The notes beneath the pieces were generated by a model that worked only from the letters and a program-made list of their open reading frames with translations, had not been told where the DNA came from and made no database searches. Positions 37,031-47,254 of a stretch of DNA of 64,000 nucleotides are shown piece by piece. The translations under genes and the position numbers were made by a program. Position 1 is the stretch's first letter. Every line of letters begins with the position of its first letter. This DNA is from Blasia pusilla (taxonomy: Eukaryota; Marchantiophyta; Marchantiopsida; Blasiales), in NCBI GenBank assembly GCA_050084515.1, contig CM114271.1, positions 45,136,001-45,200,000 of the forward strand. The letters are read 5' to 3'.

Positions 37031-37532
37031 TAGTTGCTCCTCAAACATTATGGAGTAATCTTAGCCAATGACGTTCTCCTTCACCTATGGATGAGTGAAA
37101 TAAATTACCTCATCCCTTTCCACAATAATTCATTCACTTTTGAGGATGGAATATAAAACAAAAATCTAATGTACAAAAAATAGCATATAATTAACTTTTG
37201 AGTATTTGCATAGATGAGTATGTATATGTGGCCAATGGAATGACCACAACCAATTTTTTTGTATCCTAAAAATTCATCTTTTTTTAGTCCAATGATAATA
37301 TGAATGAAAAATCTGTATACATATATTGATAGGCAGTGGAGTCAGATAGATAAGTTGTAAACCATTATGTTAGAGTTGTCTCTCTATTTAGTTGCAAAAC
37401 ATCTTTGGGGGCGTCAACATCATTGAAGTACACCATTTACTACTCTGGAAGATGAATAACTAATTGCACAGTACTTGGAAGTCCAACATGTAGACTAAAC
37501 TTGAAGAGTCGCCAATATGCCTTCATAGAAGA

Positions 37533-38101
37533 TGTCGTGCGAATCCACATCGTCATACAACATACATCGTTGACATACCATACTCACATACATACATAAC
37601 ATAGACGAGAGTATCCACAAACACAAGTGTACCACAACTCGAAATGCGTGAAAGACCTACTGTCATAAAACACGTTTACAATCACATACAATCGAGCCAA
37701 ACCCACTCCACGATGGGAGAATCTAGGTCGAAGCTTGCGGGAAACACCATAGCCAAGAGCTCTACTCACTACTAAGGCTAACTCCCAACGCAATAGGCTC
37801 AACTCAAAGAACTGACTGTTCTTTGAGTGCACTCCACCTTATATCCTCCAACCTAAGAGCGGGCCCTATTGGGAAAGTCACCCCCAACCCTATGTATGGA
37901 ACCGCATCTCTACCAATCCACTACGGTCCTACATAAGGAATGGCCTCTACTAGCACACCATACTCTATGACATAATCCGTATCGTCATGACAAATTATCT
38001 ATCGTGAATCCACATCGTCATACAACATACATATTTGACATACCATACTCACATACATACATAACATAGACGAGAGTATCCACAAACACAAGTGTACCAC
38101 A
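37533..38101 (-). repeat. 3' LTR of element A (repeat - promoter - repeat)
   Basis: On the minus strand it begins TGTGGTACAC right after the polypurine tract and ends CACGACA, so TG...CA. Its two ends are ~100-bp direct repeats of each other (37533-37636 and 38004-38101). The middle (37642-37994) carries a TATA-like GAGGATATAAGG at about 37838-37850. The middle matches 46888-47254 with about eight substitutions and two indels by eye. Confidence 0.8.
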
Positions 38102-38102
38102 A

Positions 38103-38113
38103 CTCGCCCCCCT
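38103..38113 (-). other. Polypurine tract of element A
   Basis: TTAGGGGGGCGAG on the minus strand, directly before the LTR. Same form as in B and C. Confidence 0.75.
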
Positions 38114-38282
38114 AACTAGAGGTTAGGTCCCTCTAACTCCCAGGTAGCCCTATACATCTACTACATGCTATACACCTTCTTGGGTGCCCGAATCAGAAGG
38201 CCGGGTGCTAGGTTGCCCCATCGTTAGTCGCACATCTGTAATCCATATCATGCAAAGATCAAGTCATCTACCTCTCCTAAGT

Positions 38283-38418
38283 ACATCGAGGACAAACCCA
38301 CCTTCCAAGAGGAACAACATCCAAACGTGGAGTCAAACACATCATGTGCCAACCCCTAGAACACCGATCACACACCAACATACGGGTGGGTTACCAAAGC
38401 AGACCCACACAACATGCA
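38283..38418 (-). pseudogene. PHD finger at the pol C-terminus, element A (one-base frameshift)
   Basis: Zinc-binding C4HC3 finger of the kind that reads histone H3 tails. The first pair CMLC is in one frame. After a one-base insertion the rest continues as MLVCDRCSRGWHMMC then PLGRWVCPRC, giving C-x2-C ... C-x2-C-x4-H-x2-C-x14-C-x2-C. A stop (TAG) follows one codon later. It lies after the integrase and before the polypurine tract, the position where chromoviruses carry a chromodomain. Element B has the same finger uninterrupted. Confidence 0.85.
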
Positions 38419-38559
38419 CCTCAAGCTAGCACGTATCATGGCTAAGCTTGGGTCAAGATACCATCCACATTTGAAGATGACATTGCGCACAATTACGCAC
38501 ATGGTCCTTCCAAACAACTTCATCACGACCCTCCAACATGAGAACTCCGAAGCTAACAC

Positions 38560-39930
38560 TCGCAAGACTCATAAAATAGTGCGGCTGCCGTCACATCCAA
38601 CGTTGTCGGGGCAATCTGCTGCAAATAGACATAGTCCCCACATGGAACCTACGAATCGATGGTCGATAACCTCCACACTCGAATGGTTGCATACCGCAAC
38701 GTATCCCTGTGTTGAGCAATGGCAAGATTCTCAAAGGCGGTTGGCATAACTCTCCGAAAGAGCTCCGCTCGCTGAGAACACACCCTCATCCACATCTCTC
38801 GGGTCATCAAGGTTCACCACCTCACTAGACTCTCGACAATTGCTCTTTGGCAAGTCCGGATCTCGGCCGTATAAAGAAAATAAGGTGAGAAGGAAGCCAA
38901 GGATGCTTGGCGATTGAACCTATACCCCATGGCTAACCATGGCAACCGAATATCCGGTCTCCAAGATGCCCCTTCAGAGGCCATACTTGCGCAATGCCCT
39001 CTTCACCGCCTCGAACCACACGCCAGCCAAACCATCCGCCCCGGATGATCTCGAGACGTGGTCCGATGATCAATCAACGCCTTGTCACACAAGACCTGAA
39101 ACTCACCTTGAAACTCAGACTGGTCGGTCGGTCAAGACTTCAGCTGGTGCACCAAAATGACTAAGCACTCTATCAGAAACGATACGCCGTTCCTCACTCG
39201 CCTTGTCCGGTAATGCCACCAACTCAATCCACTTGGAGAAGTGCTCCACCATCACCAACACATATCGATGATGTCAAATACAATCAACGGTAACGGTCCC
39301 GCATAAAGTCCACACTCCAACGGTAACCCAACCCCATAATAGGCAAGGGGTGTAATTGTGGTGTAGGGGCATTAAATGATGCCTCACCCGGTCACAAACC
39401 ATACAACGTGACACCAATCGCTGCACTGAGTATGCATGCCACGCCACCAATATCGCCAAGGAGTAAGCTATACGACGCTTTACCCCAAAATGTTCCAACT
39501 CCTCATGGGCATGTCGCACAATGCGCTCTCTCTGGAGCCAAATGTGGCACTACTCGTACTCTACCATCCTCCCACACGCGGAGAATATGTGTTCCTCCAA
39601 TCGATACCTCTTAGCACGTTGAAGAACACGGTCTCGCTCCTTGGCACTCACTATGCCCGGCACCCTACTGGTCCGTAGGAACTCCAACACCAATGCATCA
39701 TCATGAATATCACGTTGATCCATACCACCATCTCCAACCTTAGGATCTGAAGGTTGGACATCTACCCTCTGACTAGAGTAAGATATCACGTGGTCCTCCA
39801 TACTAGAGTCCACCCCTAACCAACATAAAAAGGTGGATGCATGCCAACCTGGCACCATCTCCTCATCAACCTCGCCATGCCATCTAGCCCTTGTTGTATC
39901 CTCTTGGCTAGTACATGGGTTCCTACTCAA
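38560..39930 (-). pseudogene. Broken integrase, element A
   Basis: DDE integrase that would insert the cDNA. The zinc-binding N-terminus is visible at 39519-39400 (HAHEELEHFGVKR ... CMVCDRV). The N-terminal spacer 39930-39550 (MSRNPCTSQEDTTRARW...) matches element B. Downstream pieces (about 39100-38560) match B's core and C-terminal region in several frames. The conserved TDQG around the second Asp is altered (TDRP-like). Confidence 0.7.
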
Positions 39931-40038
39931 CCCATCAGCATCAAGGTTGGCAACCCAGGTCTATGTACCACCCGGAAGTCATACTCTGTAAGATAAGAGC
40001 CCACCGTGCAAGCTTCCCCGTAAGCTTGTCCGACTCCA

Positions 40039-40340
40039 TCAACCACTTGAGCGGTTGGTGATCAAGAACAAGGGTAAACGGGTGCCAAACAAGTAACACC
40101 TAAAGTGTGCCACAGCCCCCACACTCGCCAAGCACTCTCCCTCATATGAACTATAGCGACTCATTGCATTATTCGAACGACTTGCATAGGCCACCACAAA
40201 CTCCATGTGCTCATCATCATGTTGTGTCAACACCGCTCCAAGTCCCAACCTACTCCAATCAGTGTGTAATTGGAATGGGCGCCCTCTGATAGGTCTCCTC
40301 AAGATAGGCGCCGCCACCAATCGGGCCTTAAGCTCCACAA
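40039..40340 (-). pseudogene. RNase H domain remnant, element A
   Basis: RT-connected RNase H fold: FQLHTDWSRLGLGAVLTQ, YASRSNNAMSRYSSYEGECLA and HFRCYLFG are the usual Gypsy motifs, including the first catalytic Asp in HTD. It ends by frameshift. Confidence 0.8.
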
Positions 40341-40379
40341 AAGCTCTCTCCGATCATCTCCACAAGTGCCACTCTTGAT

Positions 40380-41410
40380 CTGATTTCAGCAATTGGTTCA
40401 AAGGCTTTGCCATAGCACTAAATCCCTTCACATACCTCCGATAGTAGTTCGCCAATCCCATGAATGCTCGAACTCTACTCACATCTACCGGACGCGGAAT
40501 AAGTGCAATAGCCTCCACCTTTGCTTGTGAACTCCCAAACCACTTGGATAGATCACATGACCCAAGTACTCAACATCCTCATGGAAGAACTTACACTTTC
40601 TGGATCCAAACGTAGACCATGAGCTTTCAACCGCTCAAACACCATCTGCAAATGTATCGATGCTCCTCCACCGTGTTATTGAACACCAAGATATCATCAA
40701 TGTAACACCGAACAAAATCCAACCCCGCTAGGATCCTCGCCCATCACTCTTTGAAACTCGGCAGTGCATTCTTCAACCCAAAGGGTAAGAATTTCCACCG
40801 GTACAAACAATCCTTTCCATGAGAGTTGACACCCCAAAATGTTGTCTTGGGCTTGTCACTCTCCGAATCGGCAATTGATGGTATCTCGCTCAAGATCCAA
40901 AGTACTGAAAATCTTTGCCTGTCCCACCACATCAAAGATCTCCTCAGGTGTAGGCATGGCATACCTATTGGCCTTGGTTTGCCGATTGATAGGACGGTAA
41001 TCTCCACACATCCGCCTATCCGTGTAGTTGCCATGTATATCCTTTTTAGCAGGCATGACAGTGGCTGATGCATACTCTCCATGCGACAACTCCACTAATC
41101 CAACCTCCAAAAGGTCCAACGTCCTACTCTGAATCAAGTCCCTCTCCATATCACTATATTGGTAGGGACGACGGAAGATTGGCGTATCACTAGCCAAATC
41201 AATCCGTATACCGGGTCCAACCAGAGAACCCAACTCCTTCATGCTAAAGGCAAAACAACTCCTATAAGCACATAGGAAGTGTGTCAAGCGTCGTTTCTCA
41301 CCTCCCGTAAGCTTGGGCCCAAGTAATGGCTCCCAAGTCTCCTCCACTGGCACACTAGAGGGAGAGGACGATGCCATTGGTCGCACGTAACCCCTCACAA
41401 GATGGTACAC
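40380..41410 (-). pseudogene. Reverse transcriptase remnant, element A
   Basis: Copies element RNA into DNA. The N-terminal half is open from 41410 to about 40870: VGLVELSHGEYASATVMPAKKD, MCGDYRPINRQT, AMPTPEEIFD, FSTLDL. It then frameshifts and continues at about 40865-40744 as KTTFWGVNSHGKDCLYRW, FGLKNAL. The catalytic YIDD region at about 40700 and the thumb follow in other frames. Closely related to the more open copy in element B. Confidence 0.85.
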
Positions 41411-41494
41411 CCTTAGCTACACCATCATCTCGAGCAAATAACTCCTCCACCAAAGCATGAGCAACCAACTCCACATGCCCACCATTACATCCCA

Positions 41495-42590
41495 TTACTC
41501 CAAGGATGCAAAAATACTACTCCTCGCCTTCACCGATGCCTCTACCATCCCGGTAGCCATCGAGCTCATTACAAGGGGTGGAAGACCCACAGACATAGTC
41601 CGAAGTCGACGCTGCTCGGCCATACCAAGACTCAAAATCCAAGTCAAACAATTCAGGTACATGGCCTGACCCAACACATGACGTCGTGAAGCCTCGAAAT
41701 AGAAGCAATTTGTCACACCGAGAGCAAATCCCATCGCACGCTCTCTCTCATCAACGTTAGGCTCCACCAACGCCGCACATGAGAATCCCATACAAGCCCG
41801 GGACCACCTTCCCCGTAGGCATGTGACGCGGGAAAACTCACAAATGTGGGTAGTGCCATCCTAGGTCTGGCCCACACGGTTCACCACCGCCATGGGTGAC
41901 CAATCAATAACCTCACCACTTGAGAAAGTCGCCAAGATTCAAGAAACTATCCACCGTAAGGCGAGGATCCCGCCAGACCGCATCATATGCTCGACGAGAA
42001 CCTCCCTAGGCAACAAGTTTGTCCACCACAAGCGTGGGCGATGTGCACGCTGAGCCAACTCGCGGCCAGCATCCAACAACACCGCTGGTCCAATCCAAGA
42101 GCGCACTCATGAACACTCGCCATCATCCGGTCCGAGTGTCACCCAACAATGGAACATTCTCCGAATGTAAGCTAGAGCACGTGCTCGATGAACTGAAGAT
42201 GTCGTAACACCCGTAATATCTCCCAAAACAATCGAGACCTAGGGTCATGTAATCCCTCACCACAACCAAAGACGTATGACCCGACATGGCCATCCAAAGC
42301 AATCACCAAATCCACAGGACCAACCTCTCAAGGTCCTGCGCTTCAACAATGCAATGTGTGATGGTAAAGCACGCTGGTACCCACGAATAGCCGATGGCGG
42401 CAACAACTCAGGATATCTCGCATCAATCGACCAATATGTCGGGATGAGACTCTCGGGCCGTCTCATCTTGCTCCACATACACGTATCTCCAAGACAGAAT
42501 ACCGCCTGCAACACGCCGCCAAACCAATGCTAATCCCACCAAAGAGATCTAACACACAAATGCCCTCCGCGGATACCGCCATACAATGGG
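41495..42590 (-). pseudogene. DNMT3-like cytosine-C5 DNA methyltransferase domain, element A
   Basis: Transfers methyl from SAM to cytosine C5. Ordered motifs are visible on the minus strand, spread over several frames. Motif I is CVLDLFGGISIGLA (about 42570-42525), followed after a frameshift by WRYVYVEQDETARE. Then LLPPSAIRGYQRALPS; motif IV GWPCR with the catalytic Pro-Cys (about 42280-42295); GLHDPRSRLFWEILRV; motif VI ENVPLLGDTR (ENV at 42153-42161); motif VIII RAHRPRLWWTNLLP (about 42050-42015); motifs IX-X ERERAMGF...RRHVLGQAMYLNCLTW (about 41755-41650). The order and the FGGI.TGL and LGQ..DLN forms are closest to DNMT3/DRM proteins. It lies between protease/linker and reverse transcriptase. 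Not functional as it stands. Confidence 0.85.
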
Positions 42591-42779
42591 TGTAGTATCC
42601 AAAGGGGTAACCTAATGGACTGAAGTAGGAGTCCGTGGGGCCTCCTCTTCCTCGTGAGGTATAGACCTCACACCAAGCCTCTGCACTAGGCGACGCCTCT
42701 TGCCGTAGTGCACCGCTGAACTCCAAAGTGGCACATCCAACGATGAGGATGCCATGCTGCAAAAATAGGGACCTCCTCT

Positions 42780-43045
42780 ACCTCCTCATGCGCAGGAGAA
42801 TCCATAGCGTAAACATTACCCTCCAAAAGTCTCTGGCCAAGTGACTACTCCACTAAAACCACCACAGATGCTAACATCTTTGGGGAAGACCCTCGGTCGA
42901 GCCCCATAAATAAATCTCACAGAACTTGGCTCATACGTCCATCCCGATCGCCAACCAGGTCTGTCAGAAGATTGTCTCGACCCAAGAATCCATCTGAAAA
43001 CCCATCGGGTACAATATTGCTCCTCCAACTAGTACATCATACGAC
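42780..43045 (-). pseudogene. Conserved linker of unknown function, element A
   Basis: Read across frames it gives YDVLVGGAILYPMGF then GDRDG..., equivalent to the YDVLVGSTVFYPLGFILDFWEET...YRPGW region of element B and the DVLVGST...LDFLEET region of C. Present in all three copies at the same place, after the protease. I recognise no family. Confidence 0.55.
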
Positions 43046-43229
43046 TCGGATGATGTGACTACCTGCAGATACTCCCAACCGGAGCTATCGGTCGCATGAT
43101 CTGGTCTCAACTGCAGAAAACTTCTCCCGTGTCATGAATTGAGACCTATCATTGGCTCTCCAAGTGATGTTTGAATCTGGAATGGGCAAGGCTCAAGCTC
43201 GACCTCCGAATACCCAAACCAATACATGC

Positions 43230-43420
43230 CGCCTTTCCCAACATCAAAGGTTGGGCACCGTGAGTCTAACAAGACTCTATCCGGTCTATACACCTATCCC
43301 TGTAGGACTCACCAATCGGAAGATCCCACTCCGGTTGTCCAACATACATACACACGGTGTAAGCCTCTCACGATCAATGGTGGCCGGGTGGTAATGCATC
43401 CATCTTCGCCGCCGCCGCCG
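43230..43420 (-). pseudogene. Aspartic protease remnant, element A
   Basis: SPTGI... is followed by a broken VLLDS at about 43275-43261, and the expected DSGAQPLM is interrupted by a frameshift at the Gly. Element B and C keep LLDSGA.PLM. A (GCC)5 run lies at 43408-43426. Confidence 0.6.
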
Positions 43421-43775
43421 CCAAGTAGCACCGGGTACTCAATGCTACTCTCGACATAGAGGGTCGCTCCACCGCAACACCCTCATCCACCTCAACACGT
43501 AGCAAGAATACCCCACGTTCACACAACGTGGTCGCTAATCAAATACAGGAGCTAAGTCAACTCCTAAAGCCATCACCCGTGGCCGAAAACAATGGGGATC
43601 CCAACACCGAAGTTGCCATCCGCACATCGCATTGATGTCGATCCGTGTCTACTACACGCGATGTAGATGCCTCGATCCCCACTGCCGGCTCAATAGGTCG
43701 CTGAGGAACCATGGATGGAGTCCTAAGCACCTCAGACAACAAGAATGACTGGGAAGCCTAGCCTGTCTCCCAACC

Positions 43776-44129
43776 TCACCCCCTCTGTGGGTCCAACTCC
43801 ACAAGAGCACCACGTGGCTCGATGCTCGAGTGGCTCCTCTCAGAATCGCACGGTGATGCCTCAACCTCGGCCGCACTCGCCATATAAGAGAGATCATCCC
43901 TCCATAAGAGGTGGAAGCCCTTGCTCCCGAAACGATCTATCGCCGGATACCGACCATAGTAGCCAACTCGCGCTCCAATGCTCAATCCTCGGCAGCCATA
44001 GTCGATTGTCGAGTGGTAGGGGTAGCCACCATAGGCTCTCCAACCACCTGGTCCACCTCTACCACCCCTACCACCTCTACCACCTCGGCCTCTCGGAGCT
44101 ACTCCACCACGGCCACGGCCCGATCTCAA
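43776..44129 (-). pseudogene. Gag tail, RGG-rich, element A
   Basis: Open frame with GRGGRGGRGGRGGPGG near its start, the equivalent of the Gly/Arg-rich stretch after the knuckles in B. Such tracts bind nucleic acid. It continues into the pre-protease spacer. Confidence 0.65.
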
Positions 44130-44141
44130 CTCCGATGAAGA

Positions 44142-44525
44142 TCAAAGCAACGCTCGAGGATGACCTAGTCTCCCGCAATGATCACACTGAGTTGGGGCCG
44201 ACCGAGGCCCATCCTCCAAAGTTCGTCTCCCATCCTCTTGGGGACAAAACTTCCTAACATGATCACCTCCACATGTCCAACATGATCGCCCTTCGCTGAG
44301 GCAGCAAATGAAGGCAATGGTCTCTGCACAAATGTCCTCTAGGACTTGATGAGGTCGCGTGTACCCCCCCACGACTCCCACTACTACTACCACCACCACT
44401 ACTACGAGATCGTGAGGTGGGCGGTGAACACGAGAAGTAGTAGTTGTATCCCTCTTGAATGCGGATGTCACCACTCTCTCCTTCACCATGTTAAGCTCAA
44501 TCTTCTCGAGATAGAGCAAACACAT
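44142..44525 (-). pseudogene. Gag nucleocapsid, two knuckles, element A
   Basis: The first knuckle CWTCGGDHVRKFC has one residue fewer than the usual CCHC spacing (CX2CX3HX4C); B has the same form. The second, CDHCGRLGHPR, loses its last Cys by frameshift. A homopolymer-like Val run is coded by a CAC/ACC microsatellite (about 44372-44402). Confidence 0.7.
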
Positions 44526-44572
44526 GGGTCAATGTGGGTGAATCATCACTCATAAGAGTAGCATCACGCACC

Positions 44573-45110
44573 CTACGGCGCAAATCTCTCGCCCAAGATC
44601 CCATACCAAAAATCGATCGCTCGATCCTCGTCACACCCTGGTAAGGTAATGAAATCAAGCGCCGATACGCGTGTATGCCTCACGAAGACTCTCACCGTCT
44701 TTCGCTCAAAGTCCTGAAGATTCCTCAACTTCTCCGTCTTCACTCCTTGATAGTTCTTCTTCAACCTCTTGAAGAACTCGCAATCGGCTAAACGATGGTG
44801 GGGCACTAGTACCCCCACTAGTACCTCCACCGGTATCCCCACTCCGGCTCAGACTGCATTACCACTCAAAGATCGGATCGGGCCGGGCATAGTAGGAGCA
44901 CTACTACCAATACCACCATGGGTGATAGACACATAGCCGGAGACCAATATTGTCTCCATGCCTCAATCTCATCAATATGGTCCTTCCTAAACTCATGGTA
45001 ATCATCCATGGGTGGTCCTTCCAAGTGTTGAAACAACCCTTCCAAGCCAAGAAGGGTGTAAACAACGCATGGCGTTCCGCAACATCTGCATATCACACCA
45101 CGTATCAAAC
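44573..45110 (-). pseudogene. Gag capsid-like region, element A
   Basis: FFKRLKKNYQGVKTEKLRNLQ, FERKTVRVFVRHT and AIDFWYGILGERF in the 44842-44573 frame look like the retrotransposon gag fold. The upstream piece (45108-44866) includes HEFRKDHIDEIEAWRQYW. Frames are interrupted. Confidence 0.5.
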
Positions 45111-45926
45111 TCGCATGAAGTCCTCCGACTCAATGGTACCCACTGCACCGAGTATCGCCGTGGGCCCTTCATGGCCCCATATCCACCGTCCATGTCCCAA
45201 ATCAATGGAGTGCAACACTCGATAACACCGAGAAGACTGGGGTGTTTGGAACACCTCGCCCTCCTCCTCTTCATCAACCGTCGGAAGTGGAAAAGGTAGC
45301 CGATACCTAAATCCACTCCGTGTGAAACCACCACTGCCCACACCACGGTCCCCAACCAGACCACCCGACAGCTCCGTGATGACCAACGCCGATGCCGCAC
45401 CACCACCAAATTACCAAGTGACGTCGATGTCGCTATACTATTCTAGCTCTACTAGCTATGGGTGTAGGCAACCTAACTTGTCATCACCACAAGAAGTCTC
45501 CCACAATCTACTCGTCATCCCTCCAGCCTCACTACCGCTAGCACACAGGAGTAACACTACTCCGAAATCGGCGTCAACCCTAACAATGGGCGCAAAGCAA
45601 GAAGCACGATGGAGGGATCCAAACACAGAAATCCAACGACAACCCTCCAATCGCAAATGGAAATCAAGGTAACACAATCCACCAAACGTGGTGCCCTCTG
45701 AATCCACCAAACCCACCACACAATTCTAACGCAATAGCTACTCCCCCGCGGGTTGATGACGTGCTAGTCGAACGCGCAACACCTGAAAATATCACCTGCA
45801 TGGAGAGGCTACACCGTAATATGCGCTAGAGGTACATCAACCAAAAACCTGAGATGCATAAAGCGCCTAACACATCTCCGAACAGCACCAAATGAGCTAC
45901 AACAGTCTGTACACTGGCATAGTTAA
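45111..45926 (-). other. 5' leader / gag N-terminus of element A, nothing recognised
   Basis: GC-rich, several overlapping open frames, no family recognised. Confidence 0.35.
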
Positions 45927-45979
45927 GAACTCGGCAGTTAAGCGTCCTCCAGGCAGAATAGCCCAAAGATGGGTGACCA
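45927..45979 (+). pseudogene. 5S rRNA-like core (A box to C box)
   Basis: From GAACTCGGCAGTTAAGCG to AGATGGGTGACC this 53-base stretch follows plant 5S rRNA in order and spacing. The A-box AGTTAAGCG and the C-box GATGGGTGACC are kept, with a divergent middle. The flanks do not match a full 120-nt gene. It lies in the leader of element A on the opposite strand, reminiscent of Cassandra-type elements that carry 5S sequence in their LTRs. Confidence 0.7.
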
Positions 45980-46026
45980 GTTATGCAAAACTCAAATCCC
46001 AAATCCTGCAAAAATTGCCTCACGCC

Positions 46027-46050
46027 CAAGCAAGCAAGCTTGCTTGCTTG
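46027..46050. repeat. 24-bp perfect palindrome
   Basis: (CAAG)3(CTTG)3, self-complementary, 48 bp beyond the 5S-like core. Confidence 0.9.
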
Positions 46051-46887
46051 CTCCTTGCTCCTTACTCCGCCTCTCACGCCCACTCGCCCCGAGCTACCAC
46101 GAGTTGCCTCGAAGCCTCGAAGCCTCGAAATGCTCGAGACATGCCCCTATTGCCCCGTTCGCCATGCTTCGCTATGGAGAGAGGTCCAACTAGGGCGCCC
46201 CCAACGGGATAGGCATCTCCAAAAATGAACGAGTCACCAACCAACCAGCCCCTCCGATCCGCTGTCCACCATAGCCAGACCTTGAGCTAGTCCGCGAAAT
46301 TTCGATCAGAAATTACTTCACAAATACGTGACCAAAATCAAATCTATTTCGATCAGAATTCAATTGACCACCATAGCTATCTCCCCACAAAAACTCAGCT
46401 ACAACCGAGCTCCGTACTCCGAGCTAAAAATCAGACAAACTTCTTTGTCCATACACCTCTAGAACCCAAATCCGGATAGCGCTTCCGCCAAGTTTCATGC
46501 ACGCGAGAAATCCGCAACGCTCCACGCACTCGAGCAGATAGCTTCACATGAGATCACAATACAAGTAGCAATAGGAACCTCTCACCCGATCTGGATGGAC
46601 TTCAACAGAGCTTCCGCACTCCAAGCTCTCCACATAAGAAAACTGTCAAACACGAACAGAATCTTCAATGCTTGATAACTTCCAACTCCTTGACGAAATC
46701 CGGCGATCTACAGCGTTGGAAAGCTCTCAGCAAGGCGCTTCTTTCCCAACCAACCACGCACCTGATTCACACCTCCAACATAGGCAACAAGCCCCGAACA
46801 TCCACGGCTGAGTACACAATCGGCCCTAACCAGATCCCTCTTGATCTACAATCAAGCTACCATCGATCTACTCCAGTTCTTTGAGTG
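46051..46887 (-). other. Untranslated leader of element A
   Basis: No gene recognised. Short CTCGAAGC repeats lie near 46107-46130. I could not find a convincing tRNA primer site next to the LTR edge at 46888. Confidence 0.35.
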
Positions 46888-47254
46888 AAATGCGTGAAAG
46901 ACCTCATTGTCATAAAACACGTTTATAATCACATACAATCGAGCCAAACCCACCACGATGGGAGAATCTAGGTCGAAGCTTGCGGGAAACACCATAGCCA
47001 AGAGCTCTACTCACTACCAAGGCTAACTCCCAACGCAACAGGCTCAACTCAAAGAACTGACTGTTCTTTGAGTGCACTCCACCTTATATCCTCCAACCTA
47101 AGAGCGGGCCCTACTGGGAAAGTCACCCCCAACTGAGTAACCCCCAACCCTATGTATGGAACCGCATCTCTACCAATCCACTACGGTCCTACATAAGGAA
47201 TGGCCTCTACTAGCACACCATACTCTACGACATAATCCGTATGGTCATGACAAA
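46888..47254 (-). repeat. 5' LTR region of element A (middle part only)
   Basis: Matches the promoter-bearing middle of the 3' LTR (37642-37994) at about 98% by eye, apart from a 2-bp and a 15-bp indel. The ~100-bp terminal units that flank that middle in the 3' LTR are missing on both sides. A TATA-like GGATATAAGG is kept. Confidence 0.75.

Noticed and set aside
37642-37994. Treating only the promoter-bearing middle as the LTR of element A (TGTCATGAC...TTTATGACA).
   Set aside because: It has TG/CA-like ends and matches the 5' copy, but the strong polypurine tract in A, B and C touches the terminal unit and not the middle. I kept the longer LTR as the working model and flagged the doubt.
38368-38565. 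Minus-strand 65-codon frame as a separate small protein.
   Set aside because: It contains the first cysteine pair of the element A PHD finger and is only the upstream half of that frameshifted domain.
43408-43426. (GCC)n run as a regulatory element.
   Set aside because: It is a short microsatellite inside the element A protease remnant.
45905-46000. A functional 5S rRNA gene.
   Set aside because: Only the A-to-C-box core is recognisable; the flanking stems of the 120-nt RNA do not match.
37533-47254. Element A being mobilised in trans while already defective (many frameshifts yet ~98% LTR identity).
   Set aside because: The LTR middles already show about two indels per 350 bp between copies. 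At that indel rate some 20 frameshifts in 7 kb of coding sequence are expected after insertion, so no special explanation is needed.
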